From: JAAELZ01 sp965237485
Lineage (GTDB): Bacteria > Pseudomonadota > Gammaproteobacteria > Arenicellales > Poriferihabitantaceae
DNA length: 64,000 bases
Assembly: GCA_965237485.1 (NCBI GenBank)
Contig: CBDEFQ010000009.1
Span: 372,001-436,000 of the forward strand
Reading direction: 5' to 3'
Position 1 is the first letter of the stretch. Each line of letters opens with the position of its first letter. The position numbers and the translations under genes were made by a program. Positions 38,577 through 47,174 of this stretch are shown piece after piece. Below the pieces are notes generated by a model. It was not told where the DNA came from. It saw nothing but the letters and a program-made list of their open reading frames with translations, and ran no database searches.

Positions 38577-39622
38577 TTACGACTCAGACGCGCATTAAAG
38601 TAATCAATGATGTTAATGAAGCAGTAGACGCAGGTTCAAAGCGTTCAAGTGCTTGTGAGTTGGTTGGCCTTGCCGAGTCTACGCTTAGACGTTGGAAGCC
38701 AAAAGGAGAAGATAGTATCCGCAGTGATCAACGTCCTTTGGTAGAAAAGCCAGTCCCTGGCAATAAACTAAGCGAGCAAGAGCAGCAACACATTTTATCG
38801 ATATGTAATGAATCGGCATACAATCATTTGCCGCCGTCGCAAATAGTACCGCAGTTGGCTGACAAAGGTATTTATGTGGCCAGCGAGTCTAGCTTTTATC
38901 GAGTTCTCAAGGCGCATGGGCAATTGAAGCACCGCGGCCGCGCCAAACAAAAGCAGTCCCGAACACCCGATACTCATATAGCGCTAAAACCTAATGCTGT
39001 GTGGATGTGGGATATCACCTATTTGGCGACGCGTACTATTGGCAAGCATTATTACCTGTACATGGTAGAAGACCTTTACAGTCGCTATGGCGTTCACTGG
39101 GAAGTACATCCTGTTGAAAGCGGTGAATTAGGTGCGCAGTTGATGTCTCAGGCGGCTCTAAAAGTGGCCAGCTGCGATGGCATGCCCGTCTTACACAGTG
39201 ATAATGGCAGCCCAATGAAATCGTTCACAATGAGAGCGAAGTTAGAAGCATTAGGAATAAAGCCCTCTTACTCAAGGCCAAGAGTAAGCAATGACAACGC
39301 TTATATTGAATCCATGTTTAGAACGGTAAAGTATTGCCCTGCGTGGCCTTCTCAAGGCTTCGATAGCTTAGAGGCCGCCCGCCAATGGGTGGGTAAGTTT
39401 ATGCAATGGTATAACGAAGAACATCGTCACAGTGCTATACGCTACGTTACACCTGGCCAGCGTTATCGCGGTGAAGATAGTGCCCTATTAGCAAAACGAG
39501 AAGTTGTTTATCAGGAAGCTAAAGCAGCAAAACCTAATCGGTGGTCTGGCCAAACCCGAAATTGGCGGCCTTGTGGTGCGGTTGCGCTGAACCCACAAAA
39601 AGAAGTATTATTGGCTGCGTAG
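38573..39622 (+). CDS. rve-type transposase OrfB (copy 4)
   Basis: 349 residues, intact. Its ATG overlaps the orfA TGA (GTATGA), suggesting reinitiation; the frame is also open a few codons upstream, so a ribosomal frameshift product is possible. Confidence 0.9.
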   Translation: MITTQTRIKVINDVNEAVDAGSKRSSACELVGLAESTLRRWKPKGEDSIRSDQRPLVEKPVPGNKLSEQEQQHILSICNESAYNHLPPSQIVPQLADKGIYVASESSFYRVLKAHGQLKHRGRAKQKQSRTPDTHIALKPNAVWMWDITYLATRTIGKHYYLYMVEDLYSRYGVHWEVHPVESGELGAQLMSQAALKVASCDGMPVLHSDNGSPMKSFTMRAKLEALGIKPSYSRPRVSNDNAYIESMFRTVKYCPAWPSQGFDSLEAARQWVGKFMQWYNEEHRHSAIRYVTPGQRYRGEDSALLAKREVVYQEAKAAKPNRWSGQTRNWRPCGAVALNPQKEVLLAA

Positions 39623-39653
39623 GAAAATGTGCAACTACCCTGAAAATTGCCGG

Positions 39654-41176
39654 TTATTAGTCACCATAATACAACGCCGGTTGCCAGCATCTTCAACATT
39701 AGCTAAATTGATTGCATGTAGTGTCGTTCCTGAACCTGCAAAAAAATCAAGAACAAGAGCATCTTTTCTATTTTTGAGAACCGAAGTAATAGAATCTTTT
39801 ACAGAGTAAATAGATTTTGGAAAAGAAAAGCTGGTTGATGGTCCTAATATCCTCCCTATGAGATCTGATCCATATGCACCTGCATCATGTCGCGTTCTAT
39901 GCCACACTGTTTTAACAGTCCTATTTTGGTCACTCACGTACTCAATGTTGACGACGTTAGTTTCTGGGTCCCGACCAGTGATTACAACATCACCACTTAC
40001 AATTTTTTTTTGATTAGGCTCACTTACATAAGAAATTCCGTATGTTTTTCTTTTTAAATCGTACTTTCCACATGCTACGTAGCCTTTATCAATAAGTTTT
40101 CTCAAAGTTAAAAATCCAACTCCCCAGTTACCATAGGAACCATCTGTTCGTATTGGCCATGCAACTTTGTAACCTTTTATTTTTTTATCAACGTCAGGCT
40201 CTTGCTCAAAAGGTAGTGAATTGCCAGCACCAACTACCATTTTCTTTTTTTCATCTATCAGAACCGGATAGAACATATTCTTTCTATCTATCCTTCTTGC
40301 ATTTGTTCCGGAGCGCAACAATCCTTTCCACCTTGGTTTTCTTGATGGATCAGGTGGATTGAGTAAATTGTCTGTACTGTCTGCAACATATGCTTCCGAG
40401 CCAAAGCAAAAGATAACGTATTCCTCAACTCGTGAAAATCTACCCTGTGTTACACCTTTTGGATTAATTACAGATGTCACCATCTGTATATAATAATCAC
40501 TAAAAAGCTGTGAGAGTAGTACACGGAGGTGATGCACTTCATGTTCGTCAATAGTAATAATTAACACACCTTTCGTTGGATGTAGCAAGCGTTTTGCCAA
40601 CAACAACCGCCTCTTCATCATCGAAAGCCATTTTGAATGCCGCCAACTGTCGTTAGTGTCAACATAGTCATTGTTATACTTCCAATCTCTTGCCCCTGTG
40701 TTATATGGTGGGTCAATATAGATGCAGTCCACTTGCCCTGGATACAAATACTCTAGTAGCTGCAAAGCGTGATAGTTATCGGCTTCAATCAGCGTATGCC
40801 ATGGTTCATCATCTGATCCGTTTTGTACTCGATCCACAGGAACCAATGCAGGAAATATTGCTTCTCCAAACCGGCGAACAACTACCAGATCATCTTTGCA
40901 AATCTTATTCTTTTCACCATTATTAATATTTATGCAAGTGACATCATTCTTTCGAATGTGTAGCACGCGCCAAGTATTAGTTAAGGGACCCTTTTTCAAG
41001 GCAACATTACTACCCTTACAAACCTTTACACCGTATAGCGGTGTCAACTCGGGCAAGTGATCCTCGAACACCAAACCAAATTTTCTCTTTTTGGCTATCC
41101 GCGCTACTTCTTCCAGCAAACGCTGCCGCAAAGCTTTATCTTCGAGTTGATTAATTATGTCGTAAACCGCTGCCAT
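39654..41176 (-). pseudogene. 5' half of type III-like DNA adenine methyltransferase (Mod)
   Basis: About 505 residues. DPPYNTG (catalytic motif IV, about 155-161) precedes the SAM-binding motif DFFAGSGTT (about 482-490), the beta-class order seen in type III Mod and similar N6-adenine methylases. It ends IMVTNN at the IS. The joined protein would have about 815 residues. Both catalytic motifs lie in this half, but target recognition is likely compromised. Confidence 0.85.
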
Positions 41177-41311
41177 TACTTATCCTCAATAAACATGTTC
41201 TTATATAGTACATTTGAATTTATCATGCTTTTGTTTTGGCTGAGTAACTTTCAAATTAAGAATGCGATTAATTCGAGTTTAAGTTAGATCGAAAACTGAT
41301 TGTAGGAGACT

Positions 41312-41438
41312 GCAGCATAACTACTGTGCTCGATAATACGGCGTTAAAAAGGGGCTCAAAATGCTCATTTATAGTTATAAACTGCGCTTTTTCGCCCCTT
41401 TTTGCCTTGTCTTATCTTCGCTCGCGACGTTATGCTGC
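41312..41438. repeat. Nested palindromic segment near the island end
   Basis: Outer arms GCAGCATAAC (41312-41321) and GTTATGCTGC (41429-41438) enclose a second pair, AAAAAGGGGC (41346-41355) and GCCCCTTTTT (41394-41403). It lies between the methylase gene and the excisionase-like gene, in an otherwise gene-free 415-bp gap. It may be a terminator pair or recombination-associated structure. Confidence 0.45.
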
Positions 41439-41591
41439 GGTCTCTGTAGATTTGATTAATCGCAATATACTCGAAATTATTTTTCTCTGTGGTGGAATTT
41501 TGATGAAAATTTTTCCAAAAGTTACCTAAAGAGTACTATGCTGCAATAACCTGCAATTCACTTTCTCCACTCCTTCTCATAGACTACTGTT

Positions 41592-41881
41592 TATGAGTTT
41601 ACACAACATCCTTCCACGATTTATTCGTCTACGAGACGCTCCAGCTTATCTCGGCTTTGATCGCAATCGCTTTAATACTGAAGTCCGACCAGTTGGTCGC
41701 AGAAATCCGCATTGGAACCCAAGGAATAGCATTCGACAGACTTGACTTGGATGACTTTGCCGAGCAGTATAAGGCTCGCAACGGGCGTCCCGCGCAAATT
41801 GCAGGAGTAAAACTATGGGACGTAAAAAAACGCCAGGTCTCTACTTTCGAGCAGGTATCTGGCACATTGATAAACACTTAA
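41592..41881 (+). pseudogene. AlpA/excisionase-like regulator, frameshifted
   Basis: MSLHNILPRFIRLRDAPAYLGFDRNRFNTEVRP, quoted as IRLRDAPAYLGFDRNRF, is the HTH of the AlpA/Xis-like proteins that sit ahead of island integrases. Near 41685 one base is missing, and the frame resumes as LVAEIRIGTQGIAFDRLDL. The tail overlaps the integrase start by about 67 bp. If the shift is real, excision control may be lost. Confidence 0.7.
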
Positions 41882-42894
41882 ACGGGCGGCGAGTTTGCCA
41901 AAGTACTGGCTCTGCTAGTCTTGAAGAAGCAGAGCGGTATTTAGTTCGATTAAGTGAAGAAGTGCGCCTTGCCTCAGTATATGGGGTACGGCCAAAGCGG
42001 ACTTTTGAGCAAGCAGCGATTAAGTTCATTACAGAGAATACGCATAAACGTAGTCTTAGAAATGATATTAGTCGCTTAAAAGGAATAATGCCGTGGATCA
42101 GGGATGAGCCGATTGACCGCATGCATTTAGGCACGTTGCAGCCGTGGATTGAACATAGAAAGGTACAAAATATCAGTGCTGGCACAATTAATCACGGATT
42201 AAAGCTTGTGCGCCACATTTTGAACTTGGCAGCAACTGAATGGGTAGATGAACATGGCCTTACATGGCTGGTTCATCCTCCTAAAATCAGATTGCTGCCT
42301 GATGGGAATAAGCGCAAGCCGTATCCGCTGAGTTGGGAAGAGCAACGCAGGTTGTTCTCTCTGTTGCCAGAGCATCTTGCTGATATGGCAACTTTTGGTG
42401 TTCATACTGGATGCAGAGATGGTGAAATCTGTAAACTGAGATGGCAGTGGGAAGTTCCGCTACCATCGTTAAACTCATCAGTATTTGTCATCCCTGGGCA
42501 ATATGTTAAAAATGCAGATGATCGATTGGTAGTATTAAATGATACTGCCAAGGCGGTTATCGAAAAGGTGCGCGGCAAGCATCCTGTGTATGTGTTTACA
42601 TACAATGGAAAGCCTGTCACAAGAATTATGAATACTGCATGGCTTAGAGCCAGGAAAAGAGCAGATGTTACTGGATTCCGTGTTCATGATCTTAAGCACA
42701 CCTTCGGTGGACGGCTACGTGAGGCAGATGTGTCTTTTGAAGACCGCCAAGACTTGCTCGGGCACCGCTCAGCGCGTATTACGACGCATTACTGCACCAC
42801 TGAGTTGTCAAAGCTCATTGAGGCAGCAAATCGTGTCTCAGTACGTGATGAGAGTAAGCCTGAGCTAGTTTTACTAAGACGTAGCACTATGTAG
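41815..42894 (+). CDS. Site-specific tyrosine integrase of the island
   Basis: A 359-residue integrase starting MGRKKTPGLYFRAG. Catalytic elements are THTGCRDGE-like GVHTGCRDGE (Arg), HDLKHTF (HxxK where most have HxxR), LLGHRS and THYCTTEL (Tyr). It ends 65 bp from the tRNA-Phe 3' end and reads towards it, so it is the probable enzyme for tRNA-Phe integration between the 46-bp repeats. It appears intact. Confidence 0.92.
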   Translation: MGRKKTPGLYFRAGIWHIDKHLNGRRVCQSTGSASLEEAERYLVRLSEEVRLASVYGVRPKRTFEQAAIKFITENTHKRSLRNDISRLKGIMPWIRDEPIDRMHLGTLQPWIEHRKVQNISAGTINHGLKLVRHILNLAATEWVDEHGLTWLVHPPKIRLLPDGNKRKPYPLSWEEQRRLFSLLPEHLADMATFGVHTGCRDGEICKLRWQWEVPLPSLNSSVFVIPGQYVKNADDRLVVLNDTAKAVIEKVRGKHPVYVFTYNGKPVTRIMNTAWLRARKRADVTGFRVHDLKHTFGGRLREADVSFEDRQDLLGHRSARITTHYCTTELSKLIEAANRVSVRDESKPELVLLRRSTM

Positions 42895-42959
42895 TCCCGC
42901 AAAACTCCCGCAAGGGAATTTTACGGTGGTTAGAAATACATCCTAAGTCATTGATTAAA

Positions 42960-43005
42960 TGGTGGCCAGGGACAGAATCGAACTGCCGACACGGGGATTT
43001 TCAGT
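42960..43005 (-). repeat. Right attachment-site repeat within tRNA-Phe
   Basis: Identical to 5470-5515 over 46 bp. It covers the tRNA from the anticodon loop to the encoded CCA, so integration leaves the tRNA functional. Confidence 0.93.
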
Positions 43006-43035
43006 CCCCTGCTCTACCGACTGAGCTACCTGGCC
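42960..43035 (-). tRNA. tRNA-Phe(GAA)
   Basis: A 76-nt minus-strand tRNA. The acceptor GGCCAGG pairs with CCTGGCC, followed by A and encoded CCA. The D-arm is GCTCAGTCGGTAGAGC, the anticodon loop ACTGAAAATC has GAA, and the T-arm contains TTCGATTC. It is the integration target of the island. Confidence 0.96.
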
Positions 43036-43249
43036 AAAGATACATCTGGGGGTGCGGGATTACAAACGAGTGGACCTTAGCTGTCAAGTGACTATACAGG
43101 TTTATTTGGCATTGAGATTGAAACCTCAATCCGTTTGCGAACTTAACCTTAGCCTTAGTTTTGCTACTAAAATGTCTAGTAGCTTTCTTTTAATCTAACC
43201 TGCTCTGTTGGACCAATCACAGATTTATATTCGCGAAATCGGTCTACAG

Positions 43250-43531
43250 TTACGGTTCGATAATTTGATAAAAAATCTCACCTTCTCCAATGTAACCTAA
43301 GTCTTGCCGCGCAATAGTTTCCACGGCTTGACCACCACTTTTTAAATCTAACACTTCGGCCAAGAATTTATCGTTACGTTGAGTTAACTCCTCAATTTCT
43401 TGATTAAGGGAATCAATCAGTCTGTTTTCATGATACAAATCAAAAACATTTTTATCCCCCGCCCATAAAGCGAATTGTAGTGACAAAACGCCACTGAGCA
43501 ATAATGCGTTAACCGCTTTAAGCCGATTCAT
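43250..43531 (-). CDS. ftsB: Cell division protein FtsB
   Basis: A 93-residue bitopic membrane protein. One N-terminal transmembrane helix (about 8-24) is followed by a coiled coil (LIDSLNQEIEELTQRNDKFLAEV) and the conserved ending with ARQDLGYIGEGEIFYQ. It links FtsL and FtsQ in the divisome. It lies directly downstream of eno, as in many gammaproteobacteria. Confidence 0.92.
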   Translation of the reverse strand: MNRLKAVNALLLSGVLSLQFALWAGDKNVFDLYHENRLIDSLNQEIEELTQRNDKFLAEVLDLKSGGQAVETIARQDLGYIGEGEIFYQIIEP

Positions 43532-43562
43532 CGGTCTTGCAACTTGAGTTCACGCCTAGATT

Positions 43563-44849
43563 TTAACTGATATTGCTAAACGCCGCCATCGACGCATAAT
43601 CCGCACCGCTTAATTGCTCGATATGCAACAAGCGGTTGTATTTCGCCACACGCTCTGAACGGCACAATGAACCAGTTTTTATTTGTCCTGCACCCGTTGC
43701 CACGGCCAAATCAGCAATAGTGGTGTCCTCAGTTTCGCCAGAGCGATGCGAAATGGTTGCGCAAAACCCGGCATCTTGAGCCATCTTAATTGCATCTAAG
43801 GTTTCAGTTAACGAGCCAATTTGGTTGAATTTGATAAGGATCGAGTTTCCAACACCTAATTCAATTCCCTTTTTAAGAATCTCAGTATTTGTGACAAATA
43901 AATCATCACCAGTTAATTGGATCTTTTTGCCTAGCTTTTCAGTTAGCTTTGCCCAGCCATCCCAATCATCTTCGGCCATGCCGTCTTCAATGGTAATGAT
44001 TGGGTATTGATCTGCCCAGTTCACTATGTAATCTACGAAATCACTAGACCCTAAAGAAATGCCTTCTGCACCGAGGTGATATTGGTCATCGCCATAAAAT
44101 TCGGTGCTAGCCACATCGAGACCCAACAAGATATCTTTACCCGCTTCATATCCAGCTCGGTCAATTGCCTCCATAAGTAGTTTTACACCTGCCACATTAG
44201 ATTCTGCTTCTGGTGCGAACCCACCTTCGTCACCTACACCGGTACTAAGCCCATTTTCCAACAGTACCTTTTTAAGCGTATGGAAAATCTCAGTACCATA
44301 ACGCAAGGCTTCACTGAAATTGGGTGCACCCACTGGCAACACCATAAACTCTTGGAAATCGATTGCATTGTCGGCATGCTCACCACCATTGATGATGTTC
44401 ATCTGCGGCACCGGCATTGACAGTTCTTCATTGCCGTAAAGCTTAGCCAAGTATTGATATAACTCTTGTCCGTTGTCATTTGCGGCGGCCCTCGCGCAAG
44501 CTAACGACACGGCTAAAATAGCATTCGCGCCTAAATTTTCCTTTGACGAGCTGCCATCTAAAGCAATCATCTTCTCATCAAGGCCGCGTTGATCATTACA
44601 GTCATAGCCTAATAAGCAGGCTTTTATCTGCGTGTTTACATTGGCAACCGCTTTTAAAACACCCTTGCCGAGATAGCGTTCAGGGTCATTGTCACGCAGC
44701 TCTAGCACTTCTAAGCTGCCGGTTGACGCGCCAGAAGGAACCGCTGCAGTGCCCGTCTTTCCAGATTGCAGCGTGACATTCGCCATGATAGTTGGGTTGC
44801 CCCGTGAGTCTAAAATTTCGCGCGCGCTAATATCCGCTATATTTGCCAT
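43563..44849 (-). CDS. eno: Enolase
   Basis: A 428-residue glycolytic enolase converting 2-phosphoglycerate to phosphoenolpyruvate. Recognisable segments are SGASTG near residues 40-45, GGEHADNAIDFQEFM, VGDEGGFAP, ITGDD-like QLTGDDLFVTN, KFNQIGSLTET and the signature SHRSGETEDTTIADLAV. Length and motifs are normal. It is followed at 31 bp by ftsB, probably co-transcribed. Confidence 0.98.
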   Translation of the reverse strand: MANIADISAREILDSRGNPTIMANVTLQSGKTGTAAVPSGASTGSLEVLELRDNDPERYLGKGVLKAVANVNTQIKACLLGYDCNDQRGLDEKMIALDGSSSKENLGANAILAVSLACARAAANDNGQELYQYLAKLYGNEELSMPVPQMNIINGGEHADNAIDFQEFMVLPVGAPNFSEALRYGTEIFHTLKKVLLENGLSTGVGDEGGFAPEAESNVAGVKLLMEAIDRAGYEAGKDILLGLDVASTEFYGDDQYHLGAEGISLGSSDFVDYIVNWADQYPIITIEDGMAEDDWDGWAKLTEKLGKKIQLTGDDLFVTNTEILKKGIELGVGNSILIKFNQIGSLTETLDAIKMAQDAGFCATISHRSGETEDTTIADLAVATGAGQIKTGSLCRSERVAKYNRLLHIEQLSGADYASMAAFSNIS

Positions 44850-45126
44850 TGTTAGATCAAATTTGTTATGTATTAAAATGCCTTATTTCAAAATCCATTT
44901 AAGATGGACCCTTTAGGTTTGAAGCGCAATTATAAGCTATCTCAAGCTCCATTTTGCTTGATTACCATAAGGGTTTTATTGGGTTAGCATAATTAAGGAT
45001 AGCCGATCCTTAAGCTCCTGCTTAGGCGCCTATGCTATTGATTAAGTCAGCATGACATCAGCTTTTACGTGTAAAATTGCGCGCTAAAGTTTCGCCCAAT
45101 CTAACCATCTTAGAATACGATAAATA

Positions 45127-47121
45127 ATGCGAAAAAGCCTCGTTTGTTCAAACCCTCAAATTGTTAATTTACTCAGTTCAATAATCGCAGCGCTACTACT
45201 TATAATAGTAGGCACAATGTCTCGCGTTAATGCTGCTGGAATTGCCTACCTAGATTTTGGAACTGACCCGACAATTAGCTCTGCTAGACTTGAACCAGGA
45301 TTTGACTTTGTTAATGATGATGATTTTGCAGAGGATGAATCAGACAGCTTACAGGGTGCGAACATCTCAAGAATATTACTTTCTGATACTAGCCAATCGA
45401 TTATCGTTCCACTTAAAATAACTTCGCCAGGAACTAGTTTTACTGTAGAAAGAGGGGACCAAGCATTGAACTATATTCTGGGGCGCCCGGATATTCAGGT
45501 TGTCAATTACAATTATTTGCAACCTGCCTCATTAAATCTACAACGGCAAGTCGTCGCCAATGGTAAAGTAATAGTTGTGCAATCTGGTGATGGCGGCGGC
45601 ATTGACTCTGACCAAAATATTAGTGCGCAGAGCAATCTTGCGGGCGACCTGAAAGACAACTACATGGTCGCGCCTATTTCTTCTCCTTTTACTTCTACGC
45701 AAAGCACCGCATTCGCGCAGGCCCATGTTTCTGCTGCAGCGGCATTAGTGTTTGAGGCTGCACCTTTTTTAACTCCGCAGCAAGTAGTGGAGATTTTGCT
45801 CACCAGTGCAACAGACCTTGGAGATACAGGCGTAGATTCCGTGTACGGCAACGGGGCATTAGATGTACAAGCCGCTTTAGACCCAGTAGGTATTACCAGC
45901 GTTAGCACCGGTGGCGGCAACAACGATAGTGGCGGCAGCGGCAGCGGTGCGATCATCGGTTTAGTGCTAGCAGGTGCTTTGGGCTATGCCTTATTAGGCC
46001 GCTCTGAAACCTTGCAAAAAACCTTAATTCTCGATCAATACGGTCGTGGTTACTCTACTGATTTAATTTCTGCTGCCCCTAAATTAGGCGATCAATCTAT
46101 GCAAGATTTACTCGGCTTTTCCTCCTTGCCTACAAACCACAAGGCAAGATCAACTCAATTAGGTTCACCGGATACAAACAACGGGTACAGAACAACGGCT
46201 TCTCTCGTTTATCGGGATGTTCCCGAGGGACTTGCAATTGATGATGAAGAAGCTGACTTGCGGTTCTCTTATTCTAGTGAAGCAACCAGTGCTTCTGGCT
46301 GGGGCAGGCACCAACTCTTTAACGTGTCGATCAATTCAACTTTAGGCGTCAACGCCGACAACACTACTTTACAAGCGTTTAATTTGAAGCAGTCATTTAG
46401 CTCTCCTTTTCTTGGCTTTGCAAATGACAGCAGCACCTATAAATTAAATCACCGAACTAACAATTTAACCCACCAAATTGGCTTCGCGCTGCATGATGAT
46501 CAAGGAAGACACGGCGCGGCGAGTCGTAGTGTCTTATACGATGGAGTGTTAGATAAAAACAACGCTAAACTCGGCTTACAAATAGGCTACACCAATGAAG
46601 ACAAATCACTCTACGGCAGCGCTGCAAATGGGCCGTTTAGCGTTGATGGTGCTGAAACTCTATCGCTAACTGTTTCAGGCTCTTATCAACTTTCACCAAA
46701 ACTAGAGCTAGTAGGGAGTTATTCGCTCGGTAAAACCAAAGTAAAAGCGGCGGCTAACTCGTTACTTACTGGTTTTTCCACCCTAAGCAGCCAATCTAGC
46801 GCAGTCGGACTGCTTTCAAACTCATTATTTACAAGCAACGATTCGTTAGGCCTTGTTTATAGCAAACCACTACATTTTAATTCTGGTCAAATTGATTTAC
46901 ACACGCCGACCAATCAATTGTCTGATGGCTCTGTATTATTTGCCGATGAAACCATCAGCTTAAGCGGCCTAAGCGCGCCCGTTGAAAGATTAAGCTTACA
47001 TTATCAGCACCCTATTAATAACCGATTGTCTTGGTCAAGCAAAGTGGTGTACCAAAACGGTGATTATGCGCAAAGTTCAGGCTCTTACGGAATTATCAGT
47101 CGCTTAAACTTACAGTTGTAA
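45127..47121 (+). CDS. Catalytically dead S8-peptidase-like protein with C-terminal barrel-like domain
   Basis: 664 residues. An N-terminal hydrophobic segment (about 14-37) looks like a signal sequence. Residues 39-250 follow the layout of a subtilisin: LDFGTDPTI at the Asp site, VNDDDFAEDESD before the His site, and TAFAQAHVSAAAALV then YGNGALDVQAAL at the Ser site. The His-containing GHGTxVAG is absent (DSLQGANISRIL), and the Ser of TSxA is Ala (A195). A Gly/Ser linker and hydrophobic helix (274-291) lead to about 370 residues of alternating strands ending in SRLNLQL, which resembles an outer-membrane or autotransporter-type domain. Function unknown; possibly structural or binding. Confidence 0.6.
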   Translation: MRKSLVCSNPQIVNLLSSIIAALLLIIVGTMSRVNAAGIAYLDFGTDPTISSARLEPGFDFVNDDDFAEDESDSLQGANISRILLSDTSQSIIVPLKITSPGTSFTVERGDQALNYILGRPDIQVVNYNYLQPASLNLQRQVVANGKVIVVQSGDGGGIDSDQNISAQSNLAGDLKDNYMVAPISSPFTSTQSTAFAQAHVSAAAALVFEAAPFLTPQQVVEILLTSATDLGDTGVDSVYGNGALDVQAALDPVGITSVSTGGGNNDSGGSGSGAIIGLVLAGALGYALLGRSETLQKTLILDQYGRGYSTDLISAAPKLGDQSMQDLLGFSSLPTNHKARSTQLGSPDTNNGYRTTASLVYRDVPEGLAIDDEEADLRFSYSSEATSASGWGRHQLFNVSINSTLGVNADNTTLQAFNLKQSFSSPFLGFANDSSTYKLNHRTNNLTHQIGFALHDDQGRHGAASRSVLYDGVLDKNNAKLGLQIGYTNEDKSLYGSAANGPFSVDGAETLSLTVSGSYQLSPKLELVGSYSLGKTKVKAAANSLLTGFSTLSSQSSAVGLLSNSLFTSNDSLGLVYSKPLHFNSGQIDLHTPTNQLSDGSVLFADETISLSGLSAPVERLSLHYQHPINNRLSWSSKVVYQNGDYAQSSGSYGIISRLNLQL

Positions 47122-47174
47122 ACGCTCCCCTATTTCGTCGCATGTAATGGCGCTTTCGCCCTATTGTTTTAACT

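Larger units (their letters stand above)
38025..39653 (+). mobile_element. 1,629-bp rve-type IS, copy 4
   Basis: Full element from CCCCAGACGTCAGGG to ...CCCTGAAAATTGCCGG, with the 3-bp duplication TTA at 38022-38024 and 39654-39656. It splits the methylase gene; removing it plus one TTA restores VTNNELSS. Confidence 0.95.
5516..42959. mobile_element. Genomic island integrated in tRNA-Phe(GAA)
   Basis: The island is bounded by the 46-bp direct repeats. Its integrase (41815-42894) lies 65 bp from the tRNA 3' end, the usual arrangement for tRNA-targeting integrative elements. Cargo comprises a Fic protein, an integrase-domain protein, a Druantia-like defence operon and a type III-like restriction-modification pair. 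It also holds four 1,629-bp rve-type IS, IS256-type copies, an IS91-type element and a partial IS3. No conjugation genes are visible, so any transfer would need help. Confidence 0.88.

Noticed and set aside
41312..41438. Integron attC site
   Set aside because: Length and palindromy are suggestive, but the ends do not fit the RYYYAAC/GTTRRRY consensus and no integron integrase is present.
41815..42894. Integrase inactive because HxxR is HxxK
   Set aside because: From memory, HDLKHTF is common in this integrase subgroup, so Lys is probably functional.
43825..44776. Antisense open frames inside eno
   Set aside because: They are shadows of a strongly coding enolase gene.
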